A stretch of DNA of 64,000 bases from Alphaproteobacteria bacterium (GTDB lineage Bacteria > Pseudomonadota > Alphaproteobacteria > Micropepsales > Micropepsaceae), in NCBI GenBank assembly GCA_947465395.1, contig CANIAL010000010.1, positions 1 through 64,000 on the forward strand. The letters are read 5' to 3'. The first letter of the stretch is position 1. Every line of letters begins with the position of its first letter. Under the pieces are notes generated by a model that saw only the letters and a list, made by a program, of their open reading frames with translations, had not been told where the DNA came from and did not search any database. This document shows, one piece after another, positions 59,802-64,000 of this stretch. A program made the position numbers and the translations under genes.

Positions 59802-62506
59802 TGCTGTTCCCCGCCCAGATTCATTTTGGCGCGCCCTTGCTGCTGGCAGCCTTCGCCGTGTTGCCGGTCTTGTGGTGGCTCTTGAAAGTCACCCCGCCGC
59901 AACCCAAACGCATTTTCTTTCCGCCGCTGCGCCTGCTGCTGGGCTTGAAAGACCAGGAGCAGACGCCGTCGCGCACGCCCTGGTGGTTGATCGTGCTGCG
60001 CGTGTTGGCAGCATCGCTGTTGATATTGGCGCTGGCCCAGCCCCTGTTCGGGCGCAGCCTTGCCATCAAGGGCAATGGTCCCCTGGTGATGATCGTGGAC
60101 AATGGCTGGACCGCCGCCCGCGACTGGGCAAAACGCCAAAGCCTGATCGCCGAGGCGCTGCAAAGCGCGGGCGGGCGGCCCGTGGCCATTCTTTCAACGG
60201 CCATACCGGGGCCACTGACTTTGCTGGATGCCGGGGCTGCGGTGCGCGGTGCGCGCGAACTGAAACCCGCCGCCTGGCCCGGCGACCGCAAGGCGGCGGG
60301 CGATATCATCGCGCACGCCAATCTGAAGAACGCCACCTTCTTCTGGCTCAGCGATGGCATCGAAGACGGACAGGGCGCGGCGCTGCGCCAGCGCCTCGCC
60401 AGTCTTGGCGCCTTGCGCGTCTTTGCCGAACCCGCCGCCACATTGGGCCTGCTGCCATCGGCGCGGGACGGCACCGGTTATCTCCTCAGCGCCATTCGCG
60501 CCGGAACGACTGGCCCCGCCCGGGCACGCGTTGCCGCCATTGGCGCACGGGGCGAAACCCTCAGCGAAGCGCCGCTGAATTTCGAAGCGGGCCAGGACCA
60601 CGCCGCCGCCCATATCGCCCTGCCCATGGAAATCCGCAACCAGGTGGCGCGGCTTGAGATACTGGGCGAGAACAGCGCCGGTGCGGTGCAGCTTTTAAGC
60701 TCCGGCAGCGGCGAGCGGCGCGTGGGCATCGTCTCGGCCGGCGTGCAGGAAAATGAACAGCCGCTGCTGTCCGACGTTTATTACCTGCAACGCGCACTGG
60801 CGCCCTTCGCGCAAGCCGAACAGGGCACCATCGGCACTTTGGTGGCGCGGCATGTGGCGGTGCTGTTCCTGGCCGATGTCGCCCATATCGCGGGCAGCGA
60901 TGCCGACGCGGTGGGAAAATTCATTGCCGCGGGCGGCGTGCTGGTGCGGTTTGCGGGGCCGCGCATGGCCAATGGCACCGACGCCATGGTGCCCGTGCCG
61001 CTGCGGATTGGCGGGCGCTATATCGGCAGCGCGCTGGCATGGGACAAGCCGCAAAGCCTGGCGCCTTTTTCCGCCACCAGTCCCTTCAACGGCCTTCCCA
61101 TCCCGCAGGAAGTCACCGTGACGCGCCAGATTCTGGCCGAACCGGGCGCGGAAACCGCCGACCATGCCTGGGCCGGGTTGGCCGATGGCACGCCCTTGGT
61201 CACGGCGCGCCAGCAAGGCGCGGGCTGGATCGTGCTCTTCCATGTCACGGCAAGTCCCGGCTGGTCGTCGCTGCCGCTGTCGGGACTTTATGTCGAGATG
61301 CTGAAGCGCGTGCTGGCCTTGTCGGCGGGCGCGCGCACCAATGAATTGGCGTCGCTGTCCAACCTGGCCCCCATCAGCGTGCTGGATGGTTTTGGCCGCA
61401 CCCAGCCGCCCCCGGCGGATTCCGTGCCCATCGCGGCCAAGGATTTCGTGACCGCCGCCGTGTCGGCAAAGCATCCGCCGGGGCTTTACGGGGCCAAGGG
61501 CGCGCAAAGCCCGCTGAATGTGCTGGGCCCGGAAGCGACGCTGACACAGCTGGATGTTGCGGGCGCGGAAAATTATGGCGGCGCACGCACGCTTGACCTG
61601 CAACCATTTTTGCTCGCGCTGGGCGCGGCTTTGCTGTGCCTGGATGCGCTGCTGAGTTTGGGCCTGCGCGGATATCTGCCCCAGGGCTGGATCAAGCCCG
61701 CCGCGCCATTGCTGGCTTTGTTCCTTCTGTTTCCCGCACACGCCCGCGCCGACGAACAGACCAACATGAAGGCGGCGCTGGATACGCGGCTGGCCTATGT
61801 GGTGACGGGGCTATCGGACGTGGATGCCATGAGCCAGGCGGGCCTGACCGGGCTGGCGCGGGCGGTGAAATCACGCACGTCTTACGAACCGCAGGAACCC
61901 TTGGGCGTGGACCTGGAAAAAGACGACCTGTCTTTCTATCCCCTGCTCTACTGGCCCATGGACCCGCGTGAAAAAAGCCTGTCGCCAGCGGCGCAATCAA
62001 AAGTCGTCAATTACATGCGGCTGGGCGGCACCGTCTTGTTCGACACGCGTGACCTGACCCTGGGCGCGGTGCGCGGCGCCGGTTCGCCGGGCGAGCAGAC
62101 CTTGCGCCGCATCACCGCCGGGCTTGATTTGCCGCCGCTGGAGCCGGTGCCCGCCGATCACGTCCTCACCAAGGCGTTCTACATTCTTCACGATTTTCCC
62201 GGCCGCTGGACCGGCGGCAATGTCTGGGTGGAAGCCCTGCCGCCCCCGGCCAAGGGCGAAACCGCGACCGCGCGCGGCGGCGATGGCGTCTCGCCCGTCA
62301 TCGTGGGCGGCAATGACTGGGCCGCGGCCTGGGCGGTGGATGCCAGCGGCAGGCCCATCGCCGAGCCGGTGCCGGGCGGGCGGGTGCAGCGCGAGATGGC
62401 GCTGCGCTTTGGCGTCAATGTGGTGATGTATGCCCTGACCGGCAATTACAAGACCGACCAGGTGCATGCGCCCGCATTGCTGCAACGGCTTGGGAACGGC
62501 AAATGA
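59801..62506 (+). CDS. BatA N-terminal / DUF4159 membrane protein
   Basis: A 901-residue inner membrane protein. The N-terminal BatA-type domain begins MLFPAQIHFGAPLLLAAFAV with two early transmembrane segments. A von Willebrand-like middle region follows, then a membrane segment near residue 610-650. The C-terminal periplasmic DUF4159 domain includes SFYPLLYWPMDPREKSLSP and the later FGVNVVMYALTGNYK. In other bacteria such proteins join MoxR-DUF58 modules. It overlaps the next gene by four bases. Confidence 0.85.
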   Translation: MLFPAQIHFGAPLLLAAFAVLPVLWWLLKVTPPQPKRIFFPPLRLLLGLKDQEQTPSRTPWWLIVLRVLAASLLILALAQPLFGRSLAIKGNGPLVMIVDNGWTAARDWAKRQSLIAEALQSAGGRPVAILSTAIPGPLTLLDAGAAVRGARELKPAAWPGDRKAAGDIIAHANLKNATFFWLSDGIEDGQGAALRQRLASLGALRVFAEPAATLGLLPSARDGTGYLLSAIRAGTTGPARARVAAIGARGETLSEAPLNFEAGQDHAAAHIALPMEIRNQVARLEILGENSAGAVQLLSSGSGERRVGIVSAGVQENEQPLLSDVYYLQRALAPFAQAEQGTIGTLVARHVAVLFLADVAHIAGSDADAVGKFIAAGGVLVRFAGPRMANGTDAMVPVPLRIGGRYIGSALAWDKPQSLAPFSATSPFNGLPIPQEVTVTRQILAEPGAETADHAWAGLADGTPLVTARQQGAGWIVLFHVTASPGWSSLPLSGLYVEMLKRVLALSAGARTNELASLSNLAPISVLDGFGRTQPPPADSVPIAAKDFVTAAVSAKHPPGLYGAKGAQSPLNVLGPEATLTQLDVAGAENYGGARTLDLQPFLLALGAALLCLDALLSLGLRGYLPQGWIKPAAPLLALFLLFPAHARADEQTNMKAALDTRLAYVVTGLSDVDAMSQAGLTGLARAVKSRTSYEPQEPLGVDLEKDDLSFYPLLYWPMDPREKSLSPAAQSKVVNYMRLGGTVLFDTRDLTLGAVRGAGSPGEQTLRRITAGLDLPPLEPVPADHVLTKAFYILHDFPGRWTGGNVWVEALPPPAKGETATARGGDGVSPVIVGGNDWAAAWAVDASGRPIAEPVPGGRVQREMALRFGVNVVMYALTGNYKTDQVHAPALLQRLGNGK

Positions 62507-64000
62507 CCCGCATTGCCTTTGATCCGCACCTGCCGCTTGCCTTGCTGGTTGCGCTTGGCGTTGCCGCCATCCTTGTCACCGGCTTTTCCATCTGGCGCGG
62601 CGCGCGCGGGGCCTGGGCGCGGGGGCTGGCCTTTGCCATCCTGCTGTTCGCGCTGTCGGGCCCGCTGCTGGTGCGCGAAAGCCATGCGCCGCTGCCCGAT
62701 GTGGTGGCGCTGGTCACGGACCGTTCGCAAAGCATGGGGGTCGGCACCCGCAGCGCCCAGGCCGCCGCCGCACTCAACACCTTGCGCCAGCGCCTGGCGC
62801 GCGAGCCCAATTTGATCGTGCGCGAGACCAGCATCGCCACCAGCACCAGCGGGGAGAATAACGGCACCGAGGCCTTTGCCGCCATCCGCAGCGCGCTGGG
62901 CGATGTGCCGCAAGGCCGCATCGCGGGCGCCATCCTGCTGACCGATGGCGAAGTGCATGATGCGCCCACAACGCCGCTGAAAGCGCCGCTACAGGTGTTG
63001 CTGGCAGGCAAACGTGACGAGCGCGACCGCAAGCTCAGCGTCCTCAACGCCGGGCGTTTCGCAATCGTGGGCCAGAGCGCAAGCATGCAGCTGCGCGTGG
63101 ATGATTTCGGCGCGGGGGCCGCAAGCGGCGGCACGGCGGAAGTGGAAATCTCGGTGGACGGAAAATCGCTGCCCACGCAAGTCGTCACCTTGGGCACGAA
63201 CGCCACCATCGCCGTGCCGGTGACGCATGAGGGCGAGAATATCGTGGAACTGGCCGCCGCCCCCGGCCCGGCCGAACTGACGCTTCAGAACAACCGCGCC
63301 GTGGTGACGGTGTCGGGCGTGCGCGACCGGCTGCGGGTGCTGCTGATTTCGGGCGAGCCGCATGCGGGCGAGCGGGTCTGGCGCAATTTGCTGAAGGCCG
63401 ATCCGTCGGTGGATTTGATCCATTTCACCATCCTGCGCCCGCCGGACAAGCAGGACGCCACCCCCATCAACGAATTGTCGCTGATCATTTTCCCCACCCG
63501 GGAATTGTTCAGCGAGAAACTGAAATCCTTCGACCTGGTGATCTTTGACCGCTATGGCGAGCAGGGCATCCTGCCCATGGCCTATTTCCAGAACATCGCC
63601 AATTACGTGCAGAATGGCGGCGCGCTGCTGGTGTCCTCCGGCCCGGAATTCGCGCGCGAACAGAGTCTCTACCGCACGCCGCTGGCCAGCGTCCTGCCCG
63701 CGCAACCAACCGGCGACATCATCTCCCAGGGCTTCAAGCCGCAGGTGACCGAGACCGGCCTGGCCCATCCCGTGACGCGGGGCCTGGCGGGGGCCAACAC
63801 CGAAACCACGCCGCCAAGCTGGGGCCGCTGGTACCGGCTGATCGGCGCCAATCCCATCAGCGGGCAGACGGTGATGAGCGGACCGGCGGGCAAGCCGCTT
63901 TTGGTTTTGGACCAGGTGCAGAAGGGCCGCGTGGCCGAATTGATGTCGGACCAGGCCTGGCTGTGGGCGCGCGGCTTTGAAGGCGGCGGGCCGCAAGCCG
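62503..64000 (+). CDS. Membrane protein of the MoxR module (von Willebrand-like, partial)
   Basis: An open frame of 499 codons runs from 62503 to the right edge without a stop, overlapping the DUF4159 stop by four bases (ATGA). The N-terminus has two hydrophobic segments (PHLPLALLVALGVAAILVTG and LAFAILLFALSGPLLV). A von Willebrand-like fold with VTDRSQSMG (a metal-site-like DxSxS pattern) and ILLTDGEVHD follows. Later segments such as LLISGEPHAGERVWRNLLK and LLVSSGPEFAREQS suggest a glutamine amidotransferase-like fold common in such proteins. The gene continues beyond the window. Confidence 0.85.
   Translation, partial: MTRIAFDPHLPLALLVALGVAAILVTGFSIWRGARGAWARGLAFAILLFALSGPLLVRESHAPLPDVVALVTDRSQSMGVGTRSAQAAAALNTLRQRLAREPNLIVRETSIATSTSGENNGTEAFAAIRSALGDVPQGRIAGAILLTDGEVHDAPTTPLKAPLQVLLAGKRDERDRKLSVLNAGRFAIVGQSASMQLRVDDFGAGAASGGTAEVEISVDGKSLPTQVVTLGTNATIAVPVTHEGENIVELAAAPGPAELTLQNNRAVVTVSGVRDRLRVLLISGEPHAGERVWRNLLKADPSVDLIHFTILRPPDKQDATPINELSLIIFPTRELFSEKLKSFDLVIFDRYGEQGILPMAYFQNIANYVQNGGALLVSSGPEFAREQSLYRTPLASVLPAQPTGDIISQGFKPQVTETGLAHPVTRGLAGANTETTPPSWGRWYRLIGANPISGQTVMSGPAGKPLLVLDQVQKGRVAELMSDQAWLWARGFEGGGPQA

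Noticed and set aside
3-64000. CRISPR arrays, tRNA or rRNA genes, prophage
   Set aside because: No regularly spaced direct repeats, no tRNA-like T-arm/anticodon pattern, no rRNA segments and no phage gene were seen.

Overview
The window is 64 kb of gene-dense, GC-rich chromosome from an alphaproteobacterium. The evidence is the family mix (petABC cytochrome bc1 operon, MidA-type methyltransferase, DUF1491, UbiK, LiuR-like MerR, GlnD with two ACT domains, a LiuR-type operator) and strong G/C third-position bias. The exact order cannot be fixed from sequence alone. Almost everything is core housekeeping. No tRNA, rRNA, CRISPR array, prophage or plasmid gene was seen. The only transposable element is an IS3-family insertion sequence cut by the left edge.

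Layout. 1-147: left end of an IS3-type element. 354-4991: bifunctional penicillin-binding protein overlapping a three-gene NMT1/THI5-type ABC importer. 5226-7456: Spy/CpxP-like periplasmic protein, type III PLP ornithine decarboxylase-like enzyme and a DUF2336-like relic. 7540-13552 (mostly minus strand): prfC, CcdC-like membrane protein, DUF1491, a receiver stub, a LiuR-like MerR regulator, sodB and a class III aminotransferase. 13716-20341: DUF1499, uvrB, Gre-like factor, arsC, cold-shock protein, small secreted proteins and a SodC-fold protein lacking key metal ligands. 20351-31830 (plus strand): glnD, trpS, cydAB, pteridine reductase-like SDR, folB, uvrC, pgsA, moaD, moaE and an EamA transporter, mostly with overlapping or very close starts. 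31842-36744: ilvE, an OmpR/EnvZ-type pair, proC, YbjN-like and ubiK. 36819-45750: lgt, midA-like, pgeF, prs, GST, rplY, pth, ychF and a DEAD-box helicase. 45834-53773 (minus): petABC followed by mtnP, apt, GST, mtnA and a fused class II aldolase/dehydrogenase. 53990-57794: trmL, TerC-like, PP2C-like, CCA-adding enzyme and NUDIX. 57910 to the right edge: MoxR, DUF58, BatA/DUF4159 and a fourth membrane protein cut by the edge.

The most interesting items are these. (1) A two-hairpin repeat of about 95-100 bp occurs five times. Four copies are intergenic, and one lies in frame inside a PP2C-like coding sequence, adding about 32 residues, much as Rickettsia palindromic elements do. (2) An mtnP-apt-GST-mtnA-aldolase/SDR run encodes a plausible methylthioadenosine / 5'-deoxyadenosine disposal route of the DHAP-shunt type, with the last two steps fused in one protein. 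(3) A secreted SodC-fold protein has lost three of its expected metal-binding histidines but keeps the rest of the fold signature. (4) A receiver-domain stub and a DUF2336-like relic record local gene decay.
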